A DNA stretch of 64,000 bases from Parabacteroides distasonis (GCA_021531775.1 JAFBIU010000014.1:1-64000), one strand, 5' to 3'; shown: positions 7,534 to 17,163, counted from the stretch's first letter. A program made the numbers and translations. Notes: generated by a model not told the origin, from the sequence alone.

Positions 7534-8103
7534 TGTTACGCGCATCGGACCGTGTGCTCCAAACACCAAGGCCTGTTCAATATCGGCCGTTTTGGAAGGA
7601 CCGGACATGAAAACACCATACGCATAGTCCGACTGTTGGGCAGCCAATCGTCGGTAGGCTTCGTACATGTTGGACACAATCTCCTCTTTCTGCAGCAGGA
7701 TCACCAGGGCGGTCGGGATGAAATAGAGGGCTTTGTATTTGACACGGGCCGGCAACCAGACAGCTCCATTCTCAACCACACCAAATTCGGCTTGCACAAT
7801 GGCCACGTCGGTTCCGTCCAGTTCGCGTGGATCGGCCACTTCGTCCGGATTGAACGTGGCGCACCGGATTTGCGGCAAGTTGGAGGCAATGCGTTGTGCA
7901 TCTGGGTGTAATCGACGAATCACCTGGTCAATCTCCTCGCCGGGCTGCAACACGACAGCCTCCCCTCCCATCTGTTTCAGCACCTCCTGAAACGATTGCA
8001 GTTTGTCTGCATAGGTCAGGGTTTCCATCTGCAAATCAGGCATCTCGAAAGTCTGCAACGTATGCTTTCGGATGCGATTCAATAGTTCTTCTTTCTGGCT
8101 CAT
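7516..8103 (-). CDS. lutC: Lactate utilisation protein LutC (LUD domain)
   Basis: A 195-residue LUD-domain protein with the conserved ATFNPDEVADPRELDGTDVA, EFGVVENGAVWL and C-terminal GAHGPMRVTVIL segments. LutC is the third subunit of the LutABC (LldEFG) iron-sulfur complex that oxidises L-lactate to pyruvate at the membrane. The frame could begin 8 codons earlier, but ATG at 8103 overlaps the lutB stop as ATGA, repeating the pattern of the other junctions, so I take it as the start. Its 3' end lies within the hairpin shared with uxaA. Confidence 0.88.
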   Translation of the reverse strand: MSQKEELLNRIRKHTLQTFEMPDLQMETLTYADKLQSFQEVLKQMGGEAVVLQPGEEIDQVIRRLHPDAQRIASNLPQIRCATFNPDEVADPRELDGTDVAIVQAEFGVVENGAVWLPARVKYKALYFIPTALVILLQKEEIVSNMYEAYRRLAAQQSDYAYGVFMSGPSKTADIEQALVFGAHGPMRVTVILTD

Positions 8104-9470
8104 TTTTGCACTTGATTCTTTTTCCACATTTCATTAAACGACTGCTTGGCAAAGCGTGGCATTTCGCGTCCTTGTCCCCAAGCATTCAACGCATGATAGA
8201 TCAACGGCCGCGGCAAATGGTTGACCACCGGAGCCAGTTTCAAGGCTGTATTGAACAGGGGTGGTCGCTCCATGAGGTATTTCATACCTTGCGACATCAG
8301 CTTCTTGGTCGGATTGGCCTTGCCCAGCGAATCCAACTGTTGCCGCCAACGGTAAATCTGTTCGCCCAAATCGACTTTGGCCGGACAAACGTTGGAGCAA
8401 GAGAGACATAACGAGCAGGCAGACAGGTTGTCTGCATATTGCTTCGGATCGCGCAACATGCCCAAATTAATGCCAATGGGACCGGGAATGAAATAGGTGT
8501 AGGAATAACCGCCACTCCGTCGATAGACGGGACAGGTGTTCATACACTGGCCGCAACGGATGCAGTTCAACGTACGGAAATGTTCCGGATTGCCCAAGAT
8601 GTCGCTTCGTCCATGATCGACAATGATGATGTGAAACTCTTGTCCGTTCATGGGTTTCCGATAATGGGCCGTATAGGCTGTGGAGGGTTGACCGGTGCCG
8701 GATCGCGCCAACAGACGGACGAAAATGCCCAACGATTCCTGATTGGGAACGATCTTTTCCATTCCCATGGTGGCAATGTGCACTTTCGGGAAAGAGGTTC
8801 CCATGTCGGCATTGCCCTCATTCGTACAGACCACAATCTCTCCTGTCGAAGCAACGGCAAAATTGGCTCCTGTCATGGCTACGTCGGCTGTCAGGAACTT
8901 CTGCCGCATGTCTTTCCGGACGGCATGGGTCAGATAGGTCGGATCGGCATTGCCCTTTTCCGTGCCCAACACCTGCTCCATCATGCGTCCTACCTCTTGC
9001 CGTTTGATGTGAATGGCCGGCATGACGATGTGGCTCGGGTGCTTGTGCATCCATTGGAGAATGCGTTCGCCCAGGTCGCTCTCAATGATGTCGTAGCCCT
9101 TCTCCATCAGGTAGGCATTCATGCCGCACTCTTCGGTGAGCATGGACTTGCTCTTGATCATCACCTTCGCTTGGTGTTGCTGAAGAATCTGCTCGACAAT
9201 GGCATTGTGTTCTTCCGCATCCTTGGCCCAGTGTACTATGGCTCCGTTGGCCGTCGCATGGCGTTCAAACTCTTCCAGTAAATCGGCCAAGTGGCTGTTG
9301 GAATAGAGTTTGATCTGGGACGCCTTTTCGCGCAATTCTTCCCATTCGGGCAAGGAACGGCTCATCTTGTCTCGCTTGGCACGAACCATCCAAAGTGTCT
9401 CATCGTGCCACTTCTCTTCGGCTCGATCGGCCAGGAACCGTGTGGCCGTTTCTGCATGTTTTGTGCTCAT
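8100..9470 (-). CDS. lutB: Lactate utilisation iron-sulfur protein LutB
   Basis: At 456 residues this is LutB. It has an N-terminal LUD-like region and two 4Fe-4S clusters near the C-terminus: C303, C306, C309, C313 (NCIRCGQCMNTCP) and C352, C355, C358, C362 (CSLCLSCSNVCP). The polypeptide passes electrons from lactate oxidation towards the respiratory chain together with LutA and LutC. It overlaps lutA upstream and lutC downstream by 4 bases each (ATGA), indicating translational coupling and fixed stoichiometry. Confidence 0.92.
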   Translation of the reverse strand: MSTKHAETATRFLADRAEEKWHDETLWMVRAKRDKMSRSLPEWEELREKASQIKLYSNSHLADLLEEFERHATANGAIVHWAKDAEEHNAIVEQILQQHQAKVMIKSKSMLTEECGMNAYLMEKGYDIIESDLGERILQWMHKHPSHIVMPAIHIKRQEVGRMMEQVLGTEKGNADPTYLTHAVRKDMRQKFLTADVAMTGANFAVASTGEIVVCTNEGNADMGTSFPKVHIATMGMEKIVPNQESLGIFVRLLARSGTGQPSTAYTAHYRKPMNGQEFHIIIVDHGRSDILGNPEHFRTLNCIRCGQCMNTCPVYRRSGGYSYTYFIPGPIGINLGMLRDPKQYADNLSACSLCLSCSNVCPAKVDLGEQIYRWRQQLDSLGKANPTKKLMSQGMKYLMERPPLFNTALKLAPVVNHLPRPLIYHALNAWGQGREMPRFAKQSFNEMWKKNQVQK

Positions 9471-10207
9471 AATCCAGCGGTTAAAATTTGAGTGATGTGA
9501 ATGGTTTGAATGGGTAGGTGTTCACGTCGGATCACACCCTCCATGTGCATGAGGCAGGAGCTGTCGGCTCCGGTAATGTATTCCGCACCCGTGCTGATGT
9601 GGTCCATGACCTTGTCATGACCCATACAGGTAGAGACGGCCGGCTCTTCAATGGCAAACATGCCACCGAAACCGCAGCATTCATCGACGCGCTTGGGTTC
9701 GAAGATTTCAATGCCTTGAACCAACGAGAGCAGATCGCGCAATTTGGACGCATAGGGCCGGTTCCATTCGCTCGGTGTCGAAAGATGCAGTTCACGCACA
9801 CCGTGACAACTGTTGTGGATGCTGACCTTGTGCGGGAAGGTTGCATCCAGATGAGTCGGCTGAATCACATCGTGCACAAACTCGCAAATGTCGTAAATTT
9901 TGTCACGATTCATGCAGGGATGGTTCTCTTTGGCCAAGATGTGCGGATGGTTCTCTTTCACGAACGCCACACAACTGGCAGAGGGTCCGACTACATAATC
10001 ATAGGTTGCAAACAGCTCTTCCATTCGCAACGCCAACTTCAATGATTCGTTTTCGAATCCTGCATTGGCCATGGGCTGGCCGCAACAGGTCTGATCCAAT
10101 GGATAATCAACATCTATCCCTAAGTGCTTCAATAGCTTGTAGGAGGCTACTCCTACTTCCGGATAGACGGCATTGATGTAACATGGAATGAATAATCCTA
10201 CTTTCAT
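9467..10207 (-). CDS. lutA: Lactate utilisation protein LutA (cysteine-rich CCG domains)
   Basis: This 246-residue protein has the two CCG domains of the LutA/LldE and heterodisulfide-reductase-like family: DQTCCGQPMANAGF near residue 40 and VDECCGFGGMFAIEEP in the second half. It is the probable catalytic-side Fe-S subunit of the lactate-oxidising complex. The ATG at 10207 overlaps the stop of the upstream regulator by 4 bases, and its own stop overlaps the lutB start by 4 bases. Confidence 0.9.
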   Translation of the reverse strand: MKVGLFIPCYINAVYPEVGVASYKLLKHLGIDVDYPLDQTCCGQPMANAGFENESLKLALRMEELFATYDYVVGPSASCVAFVKENHPHILAKENHPCMNRDKIYDICEFVHDVIQPTHLDATFPHKVSIHNSCHGVRELHLSTPSEWNRPYASKLRDLLSLVQGIEIFEPKRVDECCGFGGMFAIEEPAVSTCMGHDKVMDHISTGAEYITGADSSCLMHMEGVIRREHLPIQTIHITQILTAGL

Positions 10208-10794
10208 GATTGAATAGTTGCTCTGACACGACTCAATGTTTCCGGAGTCATCAATAGATAAGAAGCAATTTGCGACAAAGGCGCATGCCGAATGACTTCG
10301 GGACGCTCCTTCAGCAGTCTCTTGTAACGCTCATGAGCCGTTTCGAAACGGAATGAATCGATTTTGTGCTGCGAAAGAATCAGCGAATCTTCAATCCATC
10401 CCCGGTAAATCAACTCCATCTCGTAATTCGTTTTAGCCAACTCGTGAATCTCGTCGTAGGGCACTCCATAGACAACGGAGTGTTGAACAGCTTCTGCCAA
10501 GAGGGTGGTTGGCTGTTGACGCAGGAAACTTTCAATGCAAAAGAAAATGGTGTTTTCCGATGCAAAGTGTTCGGTCAGATCCTTATCGTTTTTGTAGTAA
10601 AACTGCCGAATCATACCCCGCTGCACATATCCGATGTATCGACATACATCGTTTTCGCGCAGATAACGTTCTCCTTTTTTAAGTTCAATGCGAACCAAAA
10701 TGGAGGCTAACTTATCGATTGTGTCATTACTCAACGTGATGGGTGGATAGGCCAATCGGGCCATCTCACAGGCTATTTGTCTTGTTGTTTCCAT
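10204..10794 (-). CDS. Crp/Fnr-family transcriptional regulator of the lut genes
   Basis: The 196-residue product has a cyclic-nucleotide-binding-type beta roll (LKKGERYLRENDVCRYIGYV) and a C-terminal helix-turn-helix ending SQIASYLLMTPETLSRVRA, typical of Crp/Fnr proteins. A longer frame begins at 10860, but an exact Bacteroidota promoter lies at 10828-10861, so that start would precede the transcript; METTRQIA at 10794 is the first start inside it. The gene is the first of the unit and is coupled to lutA, so it probably controls lactate or redox-dependent expression of lutABC. The ligand is unknown. Confidence 0.82.
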   Translation of the reverse strand: METTRQIACEMARLAYPPITLSNDTIDKLASILVRIELKKGERYLRENDVCRYIGYVQRGMIRQFYYKNDKDLTEHFASENTIFFCIESFLRQQPTTLLAEAVQHSVVYGVPYDEIHELAKTNYEMELIYRGWIEDSLILSQHKIDSFRFETAHERYKRLLKERPEVIRHAPLSQIASYLLMTPETLSRVRATIQS

Positions 10795-10827
10795 TTCTTC
10801 AAATTGATAATTGCTTTGTTCCGGAAA

Positions 10828-10861
10828 CAAAGATAGAAATAGTCCGTCTCTTTTGAACAAA
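10828..10861 (-). promoter_or_regulatory. Promoter of the regulator-lutABC operon
   Basis: The minus strand carries TTTG (10858-10861) and TATCTTTG (10828-10835) with 22 bases between. This matches the Bacteroidota -33/-7 pattern, though the spacer is slightly long. Predicted transcription begins near 10821, leaving a leader of about 27 bases to ATG 10794. Confidence 0.65.
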
Positions 10862-10892
10862 AGAACGGAAACTATTTCTACTTTCTTATTGA

Positions 10893-13800
10893 TTATTTAT
10901 ATTCTTGCCAACTTTTGATGCTTATATCATTCACATCAATCGTACAGAATGCCTGAATGAACGCACTGGCCAATCGGGCATTGGTGATCAATGGAATGTT
11001 CAGGTCGATGGCTGCCCGACGAATCTTATAGCCGTTGGACAACTCTCCGGCCGACAGGTCACGCGGAATGTTCACCACCAGGTCGATTTTGTGTTCATGC
11101 AACATGGTGAGTGCTTGCGGCTGTCCCTCCTCGCTCGGCCAATACACCAACGAACAGGGGATTTGGTTCTCCTGCAGGAAGCGGTAGGTTCCACCCGTTG
11201 CATAGAGGTTGTAACCCTTGTTAGCCAACAATTTGGCAGCATCCAGCATGGCCACTTTCTGCTTGGAAGATCCGGTCGAAAGCAGGATGTTCTTCTCCGG
11301 AATGCGCTGGCCGACAGCCAACATACTGGTCAAAACAGCTTCGGAAACATCGTCTCCCAAACAGCCAACTTCACCCGTGGAAGCCATGTCAACACCCAAG
11401 ACGGGATCGGCCTTCTGCAAACGGTTGAACGAGAATTGCGAAGCCTTGATGCCGACATAGTCCAAATCAAATTCATTCTTGTGAGGCTTCTCGACAGGCA
11501 ATCCTAACATGATGCGGGTAGCCAATTCGATGAAGTTGATCTTCAACACCTTGCTGACGAAGGGGAACGAACGGCTGGCGCGGAGGTTACACTCGATGAC
11601 CTTGATCTCGTTGCCTTTGGCCAGGTACTGGATATTGAACGGTCCGGAAATTTTCAGCTCCTTGGCAATCTGCTTGCTGATGCGCTTGATGCGACGAACG
11701 GTTTCGACATAGAGTTTCTGAGCCGGGAACTGAATCGTTGCGTCACCCGAGTGAACACCGGCAAACTCAATATGCTCGGAAATGGCGTACATGATGATTT
11801 CACCATCTTGGGCAACCGCATCCATCTCCACCTCTTTCGCATGTTCGATGAATTGGCTCACTACAACCGGATGTTTCTTGCTGACATTGGCGGCCAATTG
11901 CAGGAAGCGTTCCAACTCTTCCTGGTTGGAGCAGACATTCATGGCCGCTCCACTCAACACGTAGCTGGGTCGTACCAGTACCGGGAAACCAACCTCTTCC
12001 ACGAAACTGTTGATGTCGTCCATCGAAGAGAGCTCTTTCCAACGAGGCTGATCCACATGGATGCGATCCAACATGGCCGAGAATTTCTCACGGTCTTCTG
12101 CATTGTCAATGCTCTTGGCCGTGGTTCCGAGGATGTTGACATGTTGTTCGTCCAGACGGATGGCCAAGTTGTTCGGAATCTGTCCGCCCGTTGAAACAAT
12201 CACACCATGCGGATTTTCCAATTCCAGAATATCCATGACACGCTCGAAGGTCAACTCATCGAAGTAGAGGCGGTCGCACATGTCGTAGTCGGTCGAAACG
12301 GTTTCTGGATTGTAGTTGATCATGACACTTCGCCAACCCTCTTTGCGGATCGTGTTCAACGCCTGTACACCACACCAGTCAAACTCTACGGAACTGCCAA
12401 TGCGGTAAGCTCCGGAACCGAGTACGACAATCGAACGGTGGTCTCCGACATATTCCACATCGTTTTCCGTTCCGTTGTAGGTCAGATAGAGGTAATTGGT
12501 CTGTGCCGGATATTCGGCAGCCAACGTGTCAATCTGCTTGACCACGGGGAGAATACCTCTGTATTTACGATCCTGACGGACTTGCAACGAAGCACGTTCC
12601 GCATCGTCCAGATGCTCTTTGAAAATGGCTCGTGCAATCTGGAAGTCGGAGAATCCTTGTATTTTGGCTTGACGCAACAAAGGGGTCGGAATGGCTTTCA
12701 CGCTCTCGCAAGCCTCCAGCTCGTTGGCCGTCTGAATGATTGCGTACAGTTTCTGCAGGAACCACTTGTCGATCTTGGTCAGTTCGTGGATCTGATCAAT
12801 GGTATAACCGGCACGGAATGCTTTGGAGATGACAAAGATACGACGGTCTGTCGGTTCGTGCAAAGCCTTTTCGATGTCTGGAATGACCAACTCTTTGTTT
12901 TCCACAAATCCGTGCATTCCCTGTCCGATCATGCGCAATCCCTTCTGCAAAGCCTCTTCAAAGGTTCGGCCAATGGCCATGACCTCTCCGACCGATTTCA
13001 TGCTGGATCCCAATTCACGGGCTACTCCGTGGAATTTACCCAAGTCCCAACGTGGGATCTTGCAGACTACATAATCCAGGGCCGGCTCAAAGAAGGCACT
13101 GGTGGTTTTGGTAACGGAGTTCTTCAAATCGAACAGACCGTAACCCAATCCCAACTTGGCGGCTACGAAGGCCAACGGATAACCGGTTGCCTTGGAAGCC
13201 AAGGCAGATGAACGGCTCAAACGGGCATTGACCTCAATGACCCGATAGTCTTCCGATTCCGGATCGTAGGCGTACTGCACATTACATTCACCCACAATGC
13301 CGATGTGGCGGATGATCCGGATGGCCAATTCACGCAATTTATGATAGTCTGTGTTGCTCAAGGTCTGCGACGGAGCAATCACAATGGATTCTCCTGTATG
13401 GATACCTAACGGGTCGAAGTTCTCCATGTTGCAGACCGTAATGCAGTTGTCAAAACGGTCCCGAACCACTTCGTATTCCACCTCTTTCCAACCTTTCAAG
13501 CTCTTTTCGACAAGCACCTGGGGCGAGAAAGAGAAGGCTTTTTCCACCAGCACATTCAGTTCTTCCTCGTTGTCGCAGAAGCCAGATCCCAATCCGCCCA
13601 ACGCGTAGGCTGCACGTACAATCACCGGATAACCCACTTCGCGAGCTGCCCGTCGTGCATCTTCGATGGTCTCGACCGCTTCACTTTTAATGGTCTTGAC
13701 CTGAATCTCATCCAGTCTGCGGACGAACAATTCACGGTCTTCCGTGTCCATGATGGCCTGAACGGGAGTTCCCAACACGCGAACATTGTATTTCTCCAAG

Positions 13801-14114
13801 ACACCACTTTGGTAAAGGGCTACACCACAGTTGAGTGCGGTCTGTCCTCCAAAGGCCAGCAGGATTCCGTCAGGACGCTCCTTCTCAATCACCTTTTCAA
13901 CGAAGAAGGGGGTGACCGGCAAGAAATAGACCGTATCGGCTACTCCTTCCGAAGTCTGTACCGTAGCGATGTTCGGGTTGATCAAAACTGTTTGAATGCC
14001 CTCTTCCTTGATCGCTTTGAGGGCTTGACTGCCTGAATAGTCAAACTCGCCGGCTTCACCAATTTTCAGTGCTCCGGAACCGAGAATCAGGACTTTCTTT
14101 ATCGTTTCTTTCAT
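10893..14114 (-). CDS. carB: Carbamoyl-phosphate synthase large subunit
   Basis: The 1073-residue chain has the internal duplication of CarB. The first ATP-grasp half opens with GSGALKIGEAGEFDYSGSQA (about 12-31) and the second with LGSGAYRIGSSVEFDWCGVQ, separated by an oligomerisation region. A C-terminal MGS-like allosteric domain (LLSTGSSKQKVAMLDAAKLL onward, about the last 130 residues) is present. It makes carbamoyl phosphate from bicarbonate, two ATP and ammonia delivered by CarA, for pyrimidines and arginine. The gene is last in purF-carA-carB, 21 bases after carA. Confidence 0.96.
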   Translation of the reverse strand: MKETIKKVLILGSGALKIGEAGEFDYSGSQALKAIKEEGIQTVLINPNIATVQTSEGVADTVYFLPVTPFFVEKVIEKERPDGILLAFGGQTALNCGVALYQSGVLEKYNVRVLGTPVQAIMDTEDRELFVRRLDEIQVKTIKSEAVETIEDARRAAREVGYPVIVRAAYALGGLGSGFCDNEEELNVLVEKAFSFSPQVLVEKSLKGWKEVEYEVVRDRFDNCITVCNMENFDPLGIHTGESIVIAPSQTLSNTDYHKLRELAIRIIRHIGIVGECNVQYAYDPESEDYRVIEVNARLSRSSALASKATGYPLAFVAAKLGLGYGLFDLKNSVTKTTSAFFEPALDYVVCKIPRWDLGKFHGVARELGSSMKSVGEVMAIGRTFEEALQKGLRMIGQGMHGFVENKELVIPDIEKALHEPTDRRIFVISKAFRAGYTIDQIHELTKIDKWFLQKLYAIIQTANELEACESVKAIPTPLLRQAKIQGFSDFQIARAIFKEHLDDAERASLQVRQDRKYRGILPVVKQIDTLAAEYPAQTNYLYLTYNGTENDVEYVGDHRSIVVLGSGAYRIGSSVEFDWCGVQALNTIRKEGWRSVMINYNPETVSTDYDMCDRLYFDELTFERVMDILELENPHGVIVSTGGQIPNNLAIRLDEQHVNILGTTAKSIDNAEDREKFSAMLDRIHVDQPRWKELSSMDDINSFVEEVGFPVLVRPSYVLSGAAMNVCSNQEELERFLQLAANVSKKHPVVVSQFIEHAKEVEMDAVAQDGEIIMYAISEHIEFAGVHSGDATIQFPAQKLYVETVRRIKRISKQIAKELKISGPFNIQYLAKGNEIKVIECNLRASRSFPFVSKVLKINFIELATRIMLGLPVEKPHKNEFDLDYVGIKASQFSFNRLQKADPVLGVDMASTGEVGCLGDDVSEAVLTSMLAVGQRIPEKNILLSTGSSKQKVAMLDAAKLLANKGYNLYATGGTYRFLQENQIPCSLVYWPSEEGQPQALTMLHEHKIDLVVNIPRDLSAGELSNGYKIRRAAIDLNIPLITNARLASAFIQAFCTIDVNDISIKSWQEYK

Positions 14115-14135
14115 GATCGTGTTGTCGCTTTTTGA

Positions 14136-15245
14136 TTATAACATGCCTATGAACTTATCGAAGATCAGTCCCTCGGTATCCAACGGACCGCTGCAAGCCT
14201 CCGGGTGGAACTGACAGGAGAAGAAGGGTTTCGTCTTGTGGCGAATACCTTCGTTCGTATCGTCATTCATATTGATAAAGAGCGGTTCCCAGTCTGCACC
14301 CAAGGTTTGGTTATCGACTGCATAACCATGGTTCTGTGAGGTGATGAAACAATGGTTGGTTCCGACCATCCGAACCGGCTGGTTATGGCTTCGATGACCA
14401 TATTTCAACTTGAAGATCGAGGCTCCTCCGGCTTTCGCTAACAGCTGGTTCCCCATACAAATACCACAAACGGGTTTGTCGCCTGTCAAAGCCTGACGGA
14501 TGTGGTTGACAGTCACTTCACAGGTGTCAGGATCGCCCGGACCATTACTGATGAACAGACCGTCATACTCCAACGTGTTGAAGTCATAGTCCCAAGGTAC
14601 CCGGATAACGGTAACTCCCCGATTCAACAGACAACGGATGATGTTGTGCTTGACACCACAATCGACCAGTACCACACGCTTCTTTCCAGCCTCTTCTCCG
14701 TAGGTGATGACCTCTTTGCAAGAAACCTGGTTGACATAATTGACGCCTCCATAGACACCGAAATCAGACAGGTCTGAGGCTTCCGGTGTTCCTATAACGA
14801 TTTTACCCATCATCACACCATGTTCGCGAAGTTTCTTCGTCAACGCACGTGTGTCAATGCCGTAAATACCTGGAATCTGCTCTTCCTGCAGCCATTCAGC
14901 CAAGCTGCATTGTGCATTCCAATGACTGTATTCGAAACTGTAATCACTGATGATAATGGCTTCTGCATGAATCTTCTCGCTCTCCATGAAACAAGAAAGT
15001 CCATCCGGACGGAGTGTGCGAGGTGGAACGCCATAGTTGCCGACTAATGGATAAGTCAGCACCATCAGCTGGCCGGCATAGGAAGGGTCTGTCAAACTCT
15101 CCGGATAACCGGACATGGCTGTGTTGAACACCACCTCTCCAGTTACGGGTTTTTCGTAACCGAACGAGAAACCTTGGAAGACACTGCCGTCGTCCAAAAT
15201 CAAAGTTGCTGTTCTGTTTGTCTGCATATTTGTATGTTGTGTCAT
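14136..15245 (-). CDS. carA: Carbamoyl-phosphate synthase small (glutaminase) subunit
   Basis: With the start at 15245 the protein has 369 residues. The class I amidotransferase triad is visible as C263 (VCGICMGNQLL), H347 and E349 (FHPEA). The N-terminal CarA domain starts ATLILDDGSVFQGFSFG and includes the ISDYSFEYSHWN segment. The open frame extends upstream into purF; ATG 15245 gives a 4-base ATGA overlap with the purF stop and the usual N-terminus, with a second ATG at 15227 as alternative. CarA releases ammonia from glutamine and channels it to CarB. Confidence 0.94.
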   Translation of the reverse strand: MTQHTNMQTNRTATLILDDGSVFQGFSFGYEKPVTGEVVFNTAMSGYPESLTDPSYAGQLMVLTYPLVGNYGVPPRTLRPDGLSCFMESEKIHAEAIIISDYSFEYSHWNAQCSLAEWLQEEQIPGIYGIDTRALTKKLREHGVMMGKIVIGTPEASDLSDFGVYGGVNYVNQVSCKEVITYGEEAGKKRVVLVDCGVKHNIIRCLLNRGVTVIRVPWDYDFNTLEYDGLFISNGPGDPDTCEVTVNHIRQALTGDKPVCGICMGNQLLAKAGGASIFKLKYGHRSHNQPVRMVGTNHCFITSQNHGYAVDNQTLGADWEPLFINMNDDTNEGIRHKTKPFFSCQFHPEACSGPLDTEGLIFDKFIGML

Positions 15246-17128
15246 TTCACTAAATATTCTTCTTCCATATAATGTATAAAGGCTTCGTTCACCATGCGTG
15301 TTCCGCCAGGTGTCGGATAGTCTCCCGAGAAGTACCAGTCGCCCGGATGATTGGGACAAGCTGCATGCAAGCCCTCCAGTGTTTGATAAACAATTTGTAC
15401 CTGGGCTTGGGTTCCGTGAGGTGTCAATAATTCAACCATTTTGGCAGAAATTTCTTCATCCGTAAAGGGGGCATAAATCGCTTTTACTTGGTTTACGCAC
15501 GCTTTGTCTGGATGCAGTTGCTGCTGTTTGGCTTCGCGATAGGCATTCAGCAAGACCTCTTCCATCCCACGATCCTGCAACAGAGCCACAGCTGCCTTGA
15601 AGGCGATGAACTCACTCATGCGCGACATGTCAATACCGTAATAGTCCGGATAGCGGACCTGAGGTGATGAACTGACAATCACGATCTTCTTGGGATGCAA
15701 ACGGTCCAGAATGCCGATGATACTCTGTTTCAAGGTCGTTCCACGTACAATACTATCGTCAATAATGACCAGATTGTCTTCGTAAGGGGTCAGACTACCG
15801 TAAGTAATGTCATACACGTGTGCTGCCAAATCGTTTCGGCTATTGCCTTCTGCAATGAACGTACGCAATTTGATGTCTTTCAATGCCACCTTTTCCACAC
15901 GAACCCGCATGGAGAGGATCTTTTCCAGTTCTATCTCCTCCAGCAGGTGCGAACGGTCGGCAATCCAGGCTTTCTTGACCTGATTCAAGTATTTGTTCAG
16001 TCCCTCCTGCAATCCGAAATAGGCAACTTCAGCCGTGTTCGGAATGAACGAGAATACCGTATGGTTCAAATCGTTTTGGATGGATTTCAAAATGGCTGGT
16101 ACCAGATTCTCCCCCATCTGTTTCCGCTCGCGGTAAATGTCAATGTCACTACCTCGTGAGAAATAGATGCGCTCAAACGAACAGGCACTGTTGGCTTTCG
16201 GCTCGACCACCTGTTTGGTGCGGAATTCTCCCTTCTTGTTGACAAAGAGAGCCTCGCCTCGTTGCAATTCACGGATGTCTGTCGCTTGTACATTCATGAC
16301 GGTCTGGATAACGGGACGTTCTGAAGCGACCACCACAATCTCATCGTCACGATAGTAGAAGGCCGGTCGAATACCCCAGGGGTCACGTACACTAAACATC
16401 TCCCCACTTCCGGTAATACCACAAATCACGAATCCGCCGTCCCATGTCGGAACAACCCGTTCCAGCACCTTGGACAGGTCGATGCGTTCTTCAATGGCCT
16501 CTGTAATTTCTGTTCCACGCAAGCCTTCCGCTTCGCATTGCTGATAGAGATGTTCCACTTCACGATCCAGTCGGTGTCCGACCTGTTCCAACATAATATA
16601 GGTATCCGCATATTTACGTGGATGCTGTCCTGTGGAGGTAATCTCCTCAAAAATTTCCCGAACGTTTGTTAGATTGAAATTGCCGCAAAGGGCGAGGTTG
16701 TTAGAACGCCAATTATTCCGGCGTAAGAAAGGATGAATATAAGAAATACCGGATTTTCCGGTGGTACTATAACGAAGGTGACCCATGTAAATTTCTCCGG
16801 CGAAAGGTAGGTTGGCTTTGGCAAAAAAAGGATCATTTAGCTGCTGCCCGCTTAATTCTTTGTAATGATCGTGGACAGCAGCAAAAATGTCTGTGATTGC
16901 TCCGGTTCCAACCGCTCGCTCTCGAAACATGTATTCTTCGCCGGCATTCGCCTCCAGTTTCACACATGCCAACCCGGCCCCCTCTTGGCCGCGGTTGTGT
17001 TGCTTTTCCATCAACAGATAAAGCTTGTTCAGTCCGTACATCCAAGTACCATACTTTTCGTGATAGTACTCCAGAGGTTTCAGTAATCGGACCATGGCTA
17101 CGCCACACTCATGCTTTAATACTTCCAT
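15242..17128 (-). CDS. purF: Amidophosphoribosyltransferase (long PurF-type form)
   Basis: The protein has about 628 residues. Its N-terminal Ntn-glutaminase domain begins MEVLKHECGVAMVRLL, so C8 would become the N-terminal nucleophile after removal of a short propeptide. The C-terminal half holds the PRPP loop VIIDDSIVRGTTLKQS. It is clearly longer than the ~470-residue PurF of many bacteria because of insertions and a C-terminal tail (last ~120 residues, GDWYFSGDYPTPGGTRMVN). A frame from 17158 is open, but that codon overlaps the -7 box, so ATG 17128 is the start. Assignment to the first purine step is by homology; a paralogous shorter PurF elsewhere is possible. Confidence 0.85.
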   Translation of the reverse strand: MEVLKHECGVAMVRLLKPLEYYHEKYGTWMYGLNKLYLLMEKQHNRGQEGAGLACVKLEANAGEEYMFRERAVGTGAITDIFAAVHDHYKELSGQQLNDPFFAKANLPFAGEIYMGHLRYSTTGKSGISYIHPFLRRNNWRSNNLALCGNFNLTNVREIFEEITSTGQHPRKYADTYIMLEQVGHRLDREVEHLYQQCEAEGLRGTEITEAIEERIDLSKVLERVVPTWDGGFVICGITGSGEMFSVRDPWGIRPAFYYRDDEIVVVASERPVIQTVMNVQATDIRELQRGEALFVNKKGEFRTKQVVEPKANSACSFERIYFSRGSDIDIYRERKQMGENLVPAILKSIQNDLNHTVFSFIPNTAEVAYFGLQEGLNKYLNQVKKAWIADRSHLLEEIELEKILSMRVRVEKVALKDIKLRTFIAEGNSRNDLAAHVYDITYGSLTPYEDNLVIIDDSIVRGTTLKQSIIGILDRLHPKKIVIVSSSPQVRYPDYYGIDMSRMSEFIAFKAAVALLQDRGMEEVLLNAYREAKQQQLHPDKACVNQVKAIYAPFTDEEISAKMVELLTPHGTQAQVQIVYQTLEGLHAACPNHPGDWYFSGDYPTPGGTRMVNEAFIHYMEEEYLVK

Positions 17129-17155
17129 CTGCTTAAGTCTAGTTTGTTTTGGCGG

Positions 17156-17163
17156 CAAAGATA
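17156..17163 (-). promoter_or_regulatory. -7 box TATCTTTG of the purF-carA-carB operon
   Basis: This is an exact TAnnTTTG match about 28 bases upstream of ATG 17128, implying a leader of about 20 bases. No riboswitch-like structure fits in so short a leader. Confidence 0.6.
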
